This document shows positions 41,684 to 49,114 of a stretch of DNA of 64,000 nt, piece after piece. The DNA is from CAVTWY01 sp963738575 (GTDB taxonomy: Bacteria > Pseudomonadota > Gammaproteobacteria > Burkholderiales > Burkholderiaceae_C): NCBI GenBank assembly GCA_963738575.1, contig CAVTWY010000004.1:1240001-1304000 (forward strand), read 5' to 3'. The first letter of the stretch is position 1. The number at the start of each line of letters is the position of its first letter. The notes beneath the pieces were generated by a model that worked only from the letters and a program-made list of their open reading frames with translations, had not been told where the DNA came from and searched no databases. A program made the position numbers and the translations under genes.

Positions 41684-43459
41684 ATGCATTCCCTGAGCGA
41701 TCCGTTGTCGATGCCGCCTACCAACCAGTGCTTCACAGGTCTTTGTCGCGTCGGCATGGCGTTGGCCATCTTGGCGTTGTTGGCGTCGTGCGCTGTTTGG
41801 CGACCCACCGCAACACCGGCGCAGCCGCAGCCTGCTGCCGTCTTGATCGACACGTCCAACATCACCGCCAAGCACGCGCCGAGTGGGTTGCCTGAAGCAT
41901 GGAACCGCGGCGTGTTCATGCAAATATTCGTGCGAGCCTACCAAGACAGTGACGGTGATGGCATTGGCGATCTTAAAGGCTTGACCCAGCGGCTCGATTA
42001 CCTCAAGGATTTGGGCGTTTCGGGCTTGTGGTTGATGCCCATCACCCCCAGTGCCGACAAAGATCACGGTTACGCCACCATCGACTTTCGCGCCATAGAC
42101 CCTGCGTTTGGCAGCTTGGCCGACTTTGATGCCCTGATTCGCGAAGCCCACCAACGCGGGATGGGTGTGATCATGGACTACACGCCCAACCACAGTGCAG
42201 CCGAACATCCTCTTTTTGTGGCCTCGCGCCAAGGCACCACCAACCTTTACCGCGATTGGTATGTTTGGTCGGACGCTGCACCCCAAGGGTGGAGCATTGG
42301 GGACAAAAACCCGTGGTATCACGCTGCTGCCAAACCCTGGGAATGGAAGGGCAAGTGGGAAGCGCTGCCCGCGCCGCCCGTGGGCGCCAAAGGTCATTAC
42401 TTCGGCACGTTTGGGGGCGACATGCCCGACTTCAACTGGCGCAACCCCAAAGTGGTGGATTTCCACATCAGCAATTTGAGGTTCTGGCTCAACCGGGGGC
42501 TTGACGGTTTTCGCTTGGAAGCGGTACCGCACTTGATCGAAAACGATGCCCAGCGCTGGAACGACCAGCCAGAGAGCCGACAAATGACCGCACTGTTGGC
42601 ACAAGAAATCAAAGCCTACCCCGGCAGATACGTTGTCTGTGAGGCCACGCAACAACCGCAGGCGTATGGCGCTCCGGCCCTGTGTGGCGGCGCTTTTGCT
42701 TTTGAACAAGCACAACACTTTGCCAAAGCGGCACGGGGCGACCAAACGTCGATCAAAGAACTTGCCACTTACTTTCGTTCGGCCCCGGCTTCGATGGCCA
42801 CGTTTGTCTCCAATCATGACGGCTTTGCCGGTGCCCGGTTGTGGGACCAGGTGGAGGGTGACACCACCGCCTACAAGCTGGCGGCTGCAGGCTACTTGCT
42901 GCTACCCGGTACACCCTTCATCTATTACGGCGAAGAGATAGGTCAGGCGGGCTTGAAGCCAGCACCGCCCCTCAATGCCGACCAATTGCTGCGCGCCCCC
43001 ATGAGTTGGGCCGGCAACAATCTGGGCACGGGCGGCTTCACCACGGGGACTCCCTTTCGTGCCCTGGCGCCCAACGCATCGACGCAGAACGCGGATGCGC
43101 AGCGCATCGACCGCGAGTCGATCCACACCTACTACAAAGACTTGATTGCGCTGCGAAAGTCCAGACCGTCGCTGGCGAAGGGCGAGTTTGAATCACCGTT
43201 TGCCAACCGTTTGGTGTTGGGCTACCAGCGCGTGCTCGACGACGAGCGAACGTTGGTGCTCGTCAACTATGGCAAGACCCGCATCGAATTGGAGGTGAAT
43301 GACTTGCCACGACGTGCCCGCATGGCGCCCGTGTTTCCGCGGCGCGCTGGCTCGTCGTTCGTTACCGAGGTGACATTGGCCGATTCACGCGGGCGCGCAC
43401 GGGTGAGCATCCCCCCTCGGTCGATTCGCGTGTTTGACGTGGAGCAGCGCACGCCCTGA
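41684..43459 (+). CDS. GH13 alpha-amylase-family lipoprotein with Glu at the nucleophile position
   Basis: A 591-residue protein. A lipobox L-L-A-S-C puts the lipidated Cys at residue 36. The GH13 barrel shows D-S-D-G-D-G-I-G-D-L, M-D-Y-T-P-N-H-S, and region II G-L-D-G-F-R-L-E-A-V, where the nucleophile Asp is Glu279 (GAA at 42518-42520). The general acid Glu320 (V-V-C-E-A-T) and the third acid in S-N-H-D-G (Asp379) are present. Activity on alpha-glucans may be lost, slowed or altered to transferase chemistry. The C-terminal 90 residues form the usual beta domain. The start at 41684 gives a longish n-region; 41711 is possible. Anchored in the outer or inner membrane, facing the periplasm or surface. 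Confidence 0.9.
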   Translation: MHSLSDPLSMPPTNQCFTGLCRVGMALAILALLASCAVWRPTATPAQPQPAAVLIDTSNITAKHAPSGLPEAWNRGVFMQIFVRAYQDSDGDGIGDLKGLTQRLDYLKDLGVSGLWLMPITPSADKDHGYATIDFRAIDPAFGSLADFDALIREAHQRGMGVIMDYTPNHSAAEHPLFVASRQGTTNLYRDWYVWSDAAPQGWSIGDKNPWYHAAAKPWEWKGKWEALPAPPVGAKGHYFGTFGGDMPDFNWRNPKVVDFHISNLRFWLNRGLDGFRLEAVPHLIENDAQRWNDQPESRQMTALLAQEIKAYPGRYVVCEATQQPQAYGAPALCGGAFAFEQAQHFAKAARGDQTSIKELATYFRSAPASMATFVSNHDGFAGARLWDQVEGDTTAYKLAAAGYLLLPGTPFIYYGEEIGQAGLKPAPPLNADQLLRAPMSWAGNNLGTGGFTTGTPFRALAPNASTQNADAQRIDRESIHTYYKDLIALRKSRPSLAKGEFESPFANRLVLGYQRVLDDERTLVLVNYGKTRIELEVNDLPRRARMAPVFPRRAGSSFVTEVTLADSRGRARVSIPPRSIRVFDVEQRTP

Positions 43460-43476
43460 GGCGGCGCTTTGCGGGG

Positions 43477-44931
43477 CTAAAGCTTCACCATCACGTTGCG
43501 AAGCTCGGTGTAAAACTCGAGCGAGTGCACGCCACCCTCGCGACCAATCCCCGACGCTTTGGCGCCCCCGAACGAGGTTCGCAAGTCACGCAAGAACCAG
43601 CTGTTGATCCAGCACAAGCCCACGTTGATCGCTGCCGCGAGCCGGTTGGCCTTGCCGATGTCTTGCGTCCAAACGGTGGTGGCCAAGCCGTAGTCGGTGT
43701 TGTTGGCCATCTCGATGACCTCTTCCTCGGTGTCGAAGGGTGCAACGTGGCAGCAGGGGCCGAAGATCTCCTCGCGCACGACCGATGAGCTCTCGGGCAA
43801 TCCTGTCCAGATGGTCGGCTGCACCCAGTGGCCGTTGGCAAGTGCTTCAGCCATGCGCGGGGTGCCGCCGCCCGTGACTACCGTCGCACCTTGGGCCTTG
43901 GCCTGCGCAAAGTACGACATGACTTTGTCTTTGTGCTCGGCCGAAATCAGCGGCCCCATCGTCACGCCGGGCTCGTTTGAAGGGCCCAACTTCATGGCTT
44001 CGGCTTTGGCTTTGAGCGCCAGCACAAACCGGTCAAAAATGGGGCGCTGCACGTAAACACGCTCAGTACCCAGGCACACCTGGCCGCAGTTTTCAAAGGC
44101 GCTGCGCGAGATGCCAGCCACGGCCTTGTCAAAGTCGCAGTCGGCAAACACGACACCGGCGTTTTTGCCCCCCAACTCAAAGCTAACTGGGCGGATGCCC
44201 TTGGCTGCGGCGGCCATGATGGCTTCACCCGTGCGCGTTTCGCCGGTGAAGGTGATGCCACTGACGCCTGGGTGGCGTGTGAGGTGTTCCCCAGCCGACC
44301 CGGGGCCAAACCCGTGCACCACGTTGTAAACCCCTGGCGGCACGCCGACTTTGTTCATCACCTCGCCCAGCAGCGTGGCGGTGGAAGGCGTCTCTTCGGA
44401 GGGTTTGACCACCACCGTGTTGCCACAGGCAAGTGCTGGACCCACCTTCCACGTCATCAGCAGCAAGGGCAGATTCCAGGGGCAAATAACGGCAATCACG
44501 CCCAGCGGCGTGCGCAAGCCGTAGCTGATGGCCTTGCCGCCGTCGGGCGTGTCCATCACAAAGCTTTCGGTGGGCACGTTTTTGACGATGTCGGCAAACA
44601 CCTTGAAATTGGCCGCACCACGCGGAATGTCCACGTGTGAAGCCAACCCATGGGGCTTGCCCGTATCGGCCATCTCGGCCTGCAAAAAATCGTCGAAACG
44701 GCGGCTGATCTCATCGGCCACGGCATGCAGCATGTCGGTGCGTTTGACCACCGTCATGCGCCGCCAATCACCTTGCAAGGCGGTTTGAGCGGCGGTGACA
44801 GCGGCATCCACGTCAGAAGCGCTGGCCTCATGAACGCGGCCGATGAGCCTGCCATCGACAGGCGCTCGTTTGTCAAACGTTTGGGATGTGGCCACGAAGC
44901 GGCCGTTGATGAAGTTGAGGATGTCTTTCAT
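43477..44931 (-). CDS. Aldehyde dehydrogenase, 2-hydroxymuconic semialdehyde type
   Basis: A 484-residue NAD-dependent dehydrogenase. C-P-W-N-L-P-L-L-L-M-T-W-K and K-P-S-E-E-T-P form the cofactor site, F-E-L-G-G-K-N-A-G holds the general base, and the catalytic Cys is in E-N-C-G-Q-V-C-L-G-T-E-R. It most resembles 2-hydroxymuconic semialdehyde dehydrogenases (AmnC, DmpC, XylG) of meta-cleavage pathways, but no other meta-cleavage gene is nearby, so aminomuconate or another semialdehyde is possible. Start 44931 (M-K-D-I-L-N-F-I-N-G-R-F) by homology. Convergent with the GH13 gene. Confidence 0.92.
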   Translation of the reverse strand: MKDILNFINGRFVATSQTFDKRAPVDGRLIGRVHEASASDVDAAVTAAQTALQGDWRRMTVVKRTDMLHAVADEISRRFDDFLQAEMADTGKPHGLASHVDIPRGAANFKVFADIVKNVPTESFVMDTPDGGKAISYGLRTPLGVIAVICPWNLPLLLMTWKVGPALACGNTVVVKPSEETPSTATLLGEVMNKVGVPPGVYNVVHGFGPGSAGEHLTRHPGVSGITFTGETRTGEAIMAAAAKGIRPVSFELGGKNAGVVFADCDFDKAVAGISRSAFENCGQVCLGTERVYVQRPIFDRFVLALKAKAEAMKLGPSNEPGVTMGPLISAEHKDKVMSYFAQAKAQGATVVTGGGTPRMAEALANGHWVQPTIWTGLPESSSVVREEIFGPCCHVAPFDTEEEVIEMANNTDYGLATTVWTQDIGKANRLAAAINVGLCWINSWFLRDLRTSFGGAKASGIGREGGVHSLEFYTELRNVMVKL

Positions 44932-44993
44932 CGTCTGCCTTGGGGGGTCAGTAAGGCCACGCACTGCGGCGCCGGCGCTGCGGGCTGCCGACG

Positions 44994-45551
44994 TTAGCCG
45001 TGCAAGCGCGAGCTTCGGGGCACGCTGGCAAGCAAAAATTCCATTTGATCAGCCAATATCTTGCGCCCACGCAGAATCATGTCTTCGTGCAGGCTCGGGA
45101 TGTAGGGCAGGTACATCAGCGTCATGTTGGCCTCTTCGGGCAAGCGGTTGCCCTTGCGCCCGTTGCAGCCGCGGCAGGCGGTGATGCAATTCATCCAGCT
45201 GTCGTTGCCGCCGCGCGATGTTGGCACGATGTGCTCGCGCGTTAGCTCGTCCAAGTGAAAGCCACCACCGCAATAGGCACAGACCATGCGGTCGCGCGCA
45301 AACAGTTTGACATTGGCCAGGGCCGGCGTGTGGCGCCAGGCACGGCTGGGGATGGCACCACGCACGGCAACGATGGGGTGCACGTCAATGCGCGACTGCA
45401 AGCCCGTGGCGCGCTGCGTGCCACCACGCAACACGCGAAAGGCGCTGCCAACCGTCCAGGCGACACCGTCGCTGGCGTAAATGACCGCCGCCTCTTTGGC
45501 GCTGATCCAGGCCTGCGGTCGGCCCGAAATGTCGAGTTGCAGGACTTCCAC
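44994..45551 (-). CDS. HNH endonuclease
   Basis: A 185-residue HNH nuclease. The zinc and HNH parts are C-A-Y-C-G-G-G-F, L-T-R-E-H-I-V-P-T-S-R-G-G-N-D-S-W-M-N-C-I-T-A-C-R-G-C-N. The N-terminal V-E-V-L-Q-L-D-I-S-G-R-P-Q-A-W-I fits a common betaproteobacterial type of unknown role. GTG at 45551, with GGAAG six bases upstream, is preferred; the frame is open up to 45692. No restriction methylase or phage gene is near, so it is likely a stand-alone housekeeping-type nuclease. Confidence 0.85.
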   Translation of the reverse strand: MEVLQLDISGRPQAWISAKEAAVIYASDGVAWTVGSAFRVLRGGTQRATGLQSRIDVHPIVAVRGAIPSRAWRHTPALANVKLFARDRMVCAYCGGGFHLDELTREHIVPTSRGGNDSWMNCITACRGCNGRKGNRLPEEANMTLMYLPYIPSLHEDMILRGRKILADQMEFLLASVPRSSRLHG

Positions 45552-45862
45552 GTTTGGCTTCCGTACCCGTTGTTGACAGGCATAGCGTAAACCATTCGGC
45601 GATAAGGGTTGGGTTGCAAGGTTGGTAGTCGGCGCAGCTCCTGACGCGTGGGGCGTGGCATCGCTTGGCCCATGGGCGTGCAGGATATGCACGTGAACGA
45701 GGGGCGTGACAAATTCACGAGGCTGGTCTCCCTAGACATGCGCCCCTAGAGAAAGGGCTTCAAGCCTCTGGGCGAACGGCTGGAAGTTGTGCAAAATAGA
45801 ACGAACGTTCGTTTTATACCGGCCCGCGTGGTGGGGCCCTTGCACAAGAGTTCAGCACCGCC
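45552..45862. other. Divergent intergenic region before the TetR gene
   Basis: About 310 bases between the divergent HNH and TetR genes. It contains a possible 47-codon upstream extension of the HNH frame, a small hairpin GGCTT-C-AAGCC at 45757-45767, and the TetR-type palindrome at 45795-45817. No other gene is seen. Confidence 0.6.
45795..45817. promoter_or_regulatory. TetR-type palindrome
   Basis: ACGAACGTTCGT (45801-45812) is a perfect 12-base palindrome, and five further flanking pairs match with one mismatch. It lies 50 bases before the TetR gene in AT-rich DNA ending TTTTATAC. Very probably the operator by which the regulator controls itself and the beta-oxidation genes. Confidence 0.75.
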
Positions 45863-46642
45863 ATGGTCCGAGCCCCCGAAGAAGTTAAGCAACCGCCCGC
45901 TGCAGTGCCTGCGATGCCGCGCGCGAGGCGCGCCGCGCTGCGCGGCACACGCCTTGCGCCGACCGGGGTGTGGGTCGAGGAGGCAGCCCCCAAAGCCGAG
46001 GGCGCCGTGCACAAAGGCCGACAAACGCACGCTGCCATCTTGGGCGCTGCTTTGCGTTTGGCCTCTCAAGGTGGGCTCGAAGGGCTGTCCATAGGCACTT
46101 TGGCTGACGTTACCAAAATGAGCAAGTCGGGCGTGTTTGCCCACTTTGGCTCGCGCGAGGAGCTTCAAATTTCGGTGGTGCGTGAGTACCACCGCCGTTT
46201 TGAAGAAGAAGTTTTTTATCCAGCCATCGTGGCCGAGCGGGGGCTGCCCCGTCTAACCGCGTTGTTCGAACGCTGGTTGCGACGCGTCTCGGTCGAGGTG
46301 GATGCGGGCTGCATCTACATCAGCGGCGCGGTGGAGTTTGACGACCGCCCCGGGCCCGTTCGAGACGCCCTGGCTGGCATGGTGCAAGCATGGCAAACGG
46401 CGCTGGACCGCGCCATTCGACAGGCCATGGCGGTGGGTCACTTGCGAGCCGACACCGATGCCACCCAAATGCTGTTTGAAATCCACGGATTGATTCTGGC
46501 GCTTCACCACGATGCCCGCTTTTTGAAGCAACCGGGCTCCATTGAAAGGGCTCGGCGTGGATTTGCGCGGTTGCTGGACGCAAGCCGTACCGACGCAGCC
46601 GCAGTCGCTGGCCCAGTCACCAAAAGCCGCACCAAGCGCTGA
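45863..46642 (+). CDS. TetR-family regulator of the fatty-acid operon
   Basis: A 259-residue regulator with an unusually long basic N-terminal tail (about 50 residues) before the helix-turn-helix I-L-G-A-A-L-R-L-A-S-Q-G-G-L-E-G-L-S-I-G-T-L and M-S-K-S-G-V-F-A-H-F-G-S-R. The C-terminal domain probably binds acyl-CoA. The start could lie further downstream, for instance at the internal ATG of A-M-P-R-A-R-R. It precedes the acyl-CoA dehydrogenase gene by 56 bases and its own palindrome lies upstream, so it probably represses the operon until acyl-CoA accumulates. Confidence 0.9.
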   Translation: MVRAPEEVKQPPAAVPAMPRARRAALRGTRLAPTGVWVEEAAPKAEGAVHKGRQTHAAILGAALRLASQGGLEGLSIGTLADVTKMSKSGVFAHFGSREELQISVVREYHRRFEEEVFYPAIVAERGLPRLTALFERWLRRVSVEVDAGCIYISGAVEFDDRPGPVRDALAGMVQAWQTALDRAIRQAMAVGHLRADTDATQMLFEIHGLILALHHDARFLKQPGSIERARRGFARLLDASRTDAAAVAGPVTKSRTKR

Positions 46643-46698
46643 AACCACGCTTGGCACGTCATTGCATTTTTGACTACCGAAACCAAAGGAATTCCACC

Positions 46699-48489
46699 AT
46701 GGCAAGCTACACCCCACCCCTGCGCGACCTGCAATTTGTAGCGCACGAACTGCTGGGTGCTGTTGAAGAGTACAAACAGATGCCCGCGCATGCTGACGTG
46801 GACGTTGACACCCTTAACGCCGTGATGGAAGAGGGTGGCAAGTTCTGCGCCGAGGCATTGTTTCCGCTCAACCGCGTGGGCGACGAGCAGGGCTGCAAAC
46901 TCGACAAAGCCAGCGGCGACATCAAAACACCCGATGGCTTCAAAGAGGCTTACACCAAGTACGTGGAGGGCGGTTGGGCTTCATTGGCGTGTGATCCGGC
47001 TTATGGTGGACAAGGCTTGCCCCTGATGTTGAACCAGGCCTTTTTTGAAATGCTCAACAGTGCCAACCAAGCCTGGACCATGTATCCCGGCCTGTCACAC
47101 GGCGCCTACGAGTGCCTCAAAGCCCACGGAACCGAAGATCAGAAGAAAACGTACTTGCCCAACTTGGTGAGCGGTCATTGGACGGGAACCATGTGCTTGA
47201 CCGAGCCTCACTGCGGCACCGATTTGGGCATGCTGCGCACCAAGGCCGAGCCACAGACCGATGGCACCTACCGGCTCACGGGGCAGAAGATTTTCATTTC
47301 GGCAGGCGAGCAAGACTTCACGCCCAACATCGTTCACTTGGTGTTGGCACGACTGCCCGATGCGCCTGCAGGCAGCAAGGGCATCTCATTGTTTGTGGTG
47401 CCCAAGTTTCACGTCAACACCGACGGTAGCTTGGGGGCTCGCAATCCCATCAAGTGCACGGGCATTGAGCACAAGATGGGCATCAACGGCAGCGCCACCT
47501 GCCAAATCAACCTCGATGGCGCCGCGGGCACGCTGGTGGGCCTGCCCAACAAGGGTTTGGCCAGCATGTTTGTGATGATGAACACGGCGCGCTTGGGCGT
47601 GGGCAACCAGTCACTCGGTTTGACCGAAGTGGCCTACCAAAACGCCGTGACTTACGCCAAAGACCGGTTGCAGATGCGCAGCCTGTCAGGCCCCAAGGCC
47701 CCAGAGAAAGCAGCTGACCCCATCATCGTGCACCCCGACGTGCGCAAGATGCTGTTGACGGCTCGCGCCTACGCCGAGGGCGCCCGCGCCGTGGCCATGC
47801 ACACCGCGCTGCTGATCGACAAAGAGCTGAAGCACCCCGACGAGGACGTGCGCAAAGCGGCCGCCGACGAGGTGGCCTTGCTCACGCCCATCATCAAGGC
47901 ATTTTTTACCGACAACGCATGGGTGGCCACATCGCACTGCATGCAGGTGTACGGGGGTCATGGTTACGTGCGCGAATGGGGCATGGAGCAGTACGTGCGC
48001 GATTCGCGCATCAACATGATCTACGAAGGCACCAACACCATCCAGTCACTCGACTTGCTGGGCCGAAAGGTGCTGGGTGACAACGCCAAAAAGCTCAAGG
48101 CCTTTGGCAAGCGCATCACCGACTTGATTGAAGAAGAAGGCACCAACGAGGCGATGCAAGAGTTCATCAACCCGCTGGCCGACCTGGGCGACAAGGTCAC
48201 CAAGCTCACCACCGAGCTGGGCATGAAGGCGTTTCAAAACCAGGACGAGGTGGGTGCTGCGGCGGTGGATTACCTGCGCGTGTGTGGCCACTTGGTATTT
48301 GCCTACTTTTTTGCGCGCATGGCCAAAATCGCCTTGGCCAAAAAAGATTCGGGCGATCCGTTTTATGCCGCCAAGCTGCACACCACGCGTTTTTACTTTG
48401 CCAAATTGCTGCCCGAAACGGCGGGGTTGATCCGCACCGCACGCACTGGCTTGGCGCCATTGATGGCCATGGAAGAGGCCATGTTTTAG
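46699..48489 (+). CDS. Acyl-CoA dehydrogenase
   Basis: A 596-residue FAD enzyme that starts beta-oxidation by making the trans-2-enoyl-CoA. C-L-T-E-P-H-C-G-T-D-L-G and G-Q-K-I-F-I-S-A-G-E form the FAD and substrate site, and Y-G-G-H-G-Y-V-R-E-W-G-M-E-Q-Y-V-R-D with I-Y-E-G-T-N holds the catalytic Glu. The N-terminal and C-terminal extensions fit the long-form acyl-CoA dehydrogenases of about 600 residues common in betaproteobacteria. AAGGA eight bases before ATG 46699. Head of the catabolic part of the operon. Confidence 0.95.
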   Translation: MASYTPPLRDLQFVAHELLGAVEEYKQMPAHADVDVDTLNAVMEEGGKFCAEALFPLNRVGDEQGCKLDKASGDIKTPDGFKEAYTKYVEGGWASLACDPAYGGQGLPLMLNQAFFEMLNSANQAWTMYPGLSHGAYECLKAHGTEDQKKTYLPNLVSGHWTGTMCLTEPHCGTDLGMLRTKAEPQTDGTYRLTGQKIFISAGEQDFTPNIVHLVLARLPDAPAGSKGISLFVVPKFHVNTDGSLGARNPIKCTGIEHKMGINGSATCQINLDGAAGTLVGLPNKGLASMFVMMNTARLGVGNQSLGLTEVAYQNAVTYAKDRLQMRSLSGPKAPEKAADPIIVHPDVRKMLLTARAYAEGARAVAMHTALLIDKELKHPDEDVRKAAADEVALLTPIIKAFFTDNAWVATSHCMQVYGGHGYVREWGMEQYVRDSRINMIYEGTNTIQSLDLLGRKVLGDNAKKLKAFGKRITDLIEEEGTNEAMQEFINPLADLGDKVTKLTTELGMKAFQNQDEVGAAAVDYLRVCGHLVFAYFFARMAKIALAKKDSGDPFYAAKLHTTRFYFAKLLPETAGLIRTARTGLAPLMAMEEAMF

Positions 48490-48602
48490 TGTTTTGGCGA
48501 CCGTTCCGGGGCTAAGCTTCGCCCATCATCTCGGGGTCAATCGTGGCCCTTCAACTTGGGGCCACACGGGGCCCTTCAACATGTCACTGACTGGAGATTC
48601 CG

Positions 48603-49046
48603 ATGAACATCAAATCATGGCCCCTCGCCCTATTGCTTACGTTGGCGTCCTCCGCCGCCCTGGCGCAAGCGTCGCCAGTGGGTCTTTGGAAGACGATAGA
48701 CGACGAAACCAAAACTGAGAAATCACTGGTTCGCATCAGTGAGTCGGGTGGCGTGATCACAGGCAAGATCGACAAATTGCTCGACCCCACCAAACAAGAT
48801 TCGAAGTGTGACAAGTGCGAAGGTGCGCGCAAAGACCAGTCCATCACCGGCATGACGATCATCGAAGGGGTGAAGAAGAACCCCGATGAGGCCTATTGGG
48901 ACGGTGGCTCGATTCTCGATCCCAACAACGGCAAGACCTACAAAGTTCGCATCACGCCCGCCGACGGCGGCAAGCGGCTGGATGTGCGCGGCTACGTGGG
49001 CGCGCCCCTGCTTGGTCGCACCCAGTCTTGGATTCGCGTCGAGTAA
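48603..49046 (+). CDS. DUF2147 secreted protein
   Basis: A 147-residue protein with a Sec signal (M-N-I-K-S-W-P-L-A-L-L to A-L-A-Q-A). The mature part has V-G-L-W-K-T-I-D-D-E-T, C-D-K-C-E-G, the G-G-S-I-L-D-P-N-N-G-K-T-Y block and a C-terminal R-G-Y-V-G-A-P-L-L-G-R-T-Q-S-W, all typical of DUF2147. The family is a small lipocalin-like beta-barrel of unknown role; in fatty-acid operons it may bind lipids in the periplasm. GGAG six bases before the ATG. An 11-base direct repeat (GGCCCTTCAAC) and a hairpin precede it. Confidence 0.9.
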   Translation: MNIKSWPLALLLTLASSAALAQASPVGLWKTIDDETKTEKSLVRISESGGVITGKIDKLLDPTKQDSKCDKCEGARKDQSITGMTIIEGVKKNPDEAYWDGGSILDPNNGKTYKVRITPADGGKRLDVRGYVGAPLLGRTQSWIRVE

Positions 49047-49114
49047 CGCGAGCACTCTCGGCGTTGCAATCTGCGCGCGCCAGGCTTTTTCCGTTTGATC
49101 CTCCCGGAGTTTTC

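Noticed and set aside
40814..42817. A 667-codon open frame on the minus strand
   Set aside because: It lies antisense to the racemase and GH13 genes, which have full family motifs. The translation shows no domain, and such frames are expected opposite GC-rich genes.
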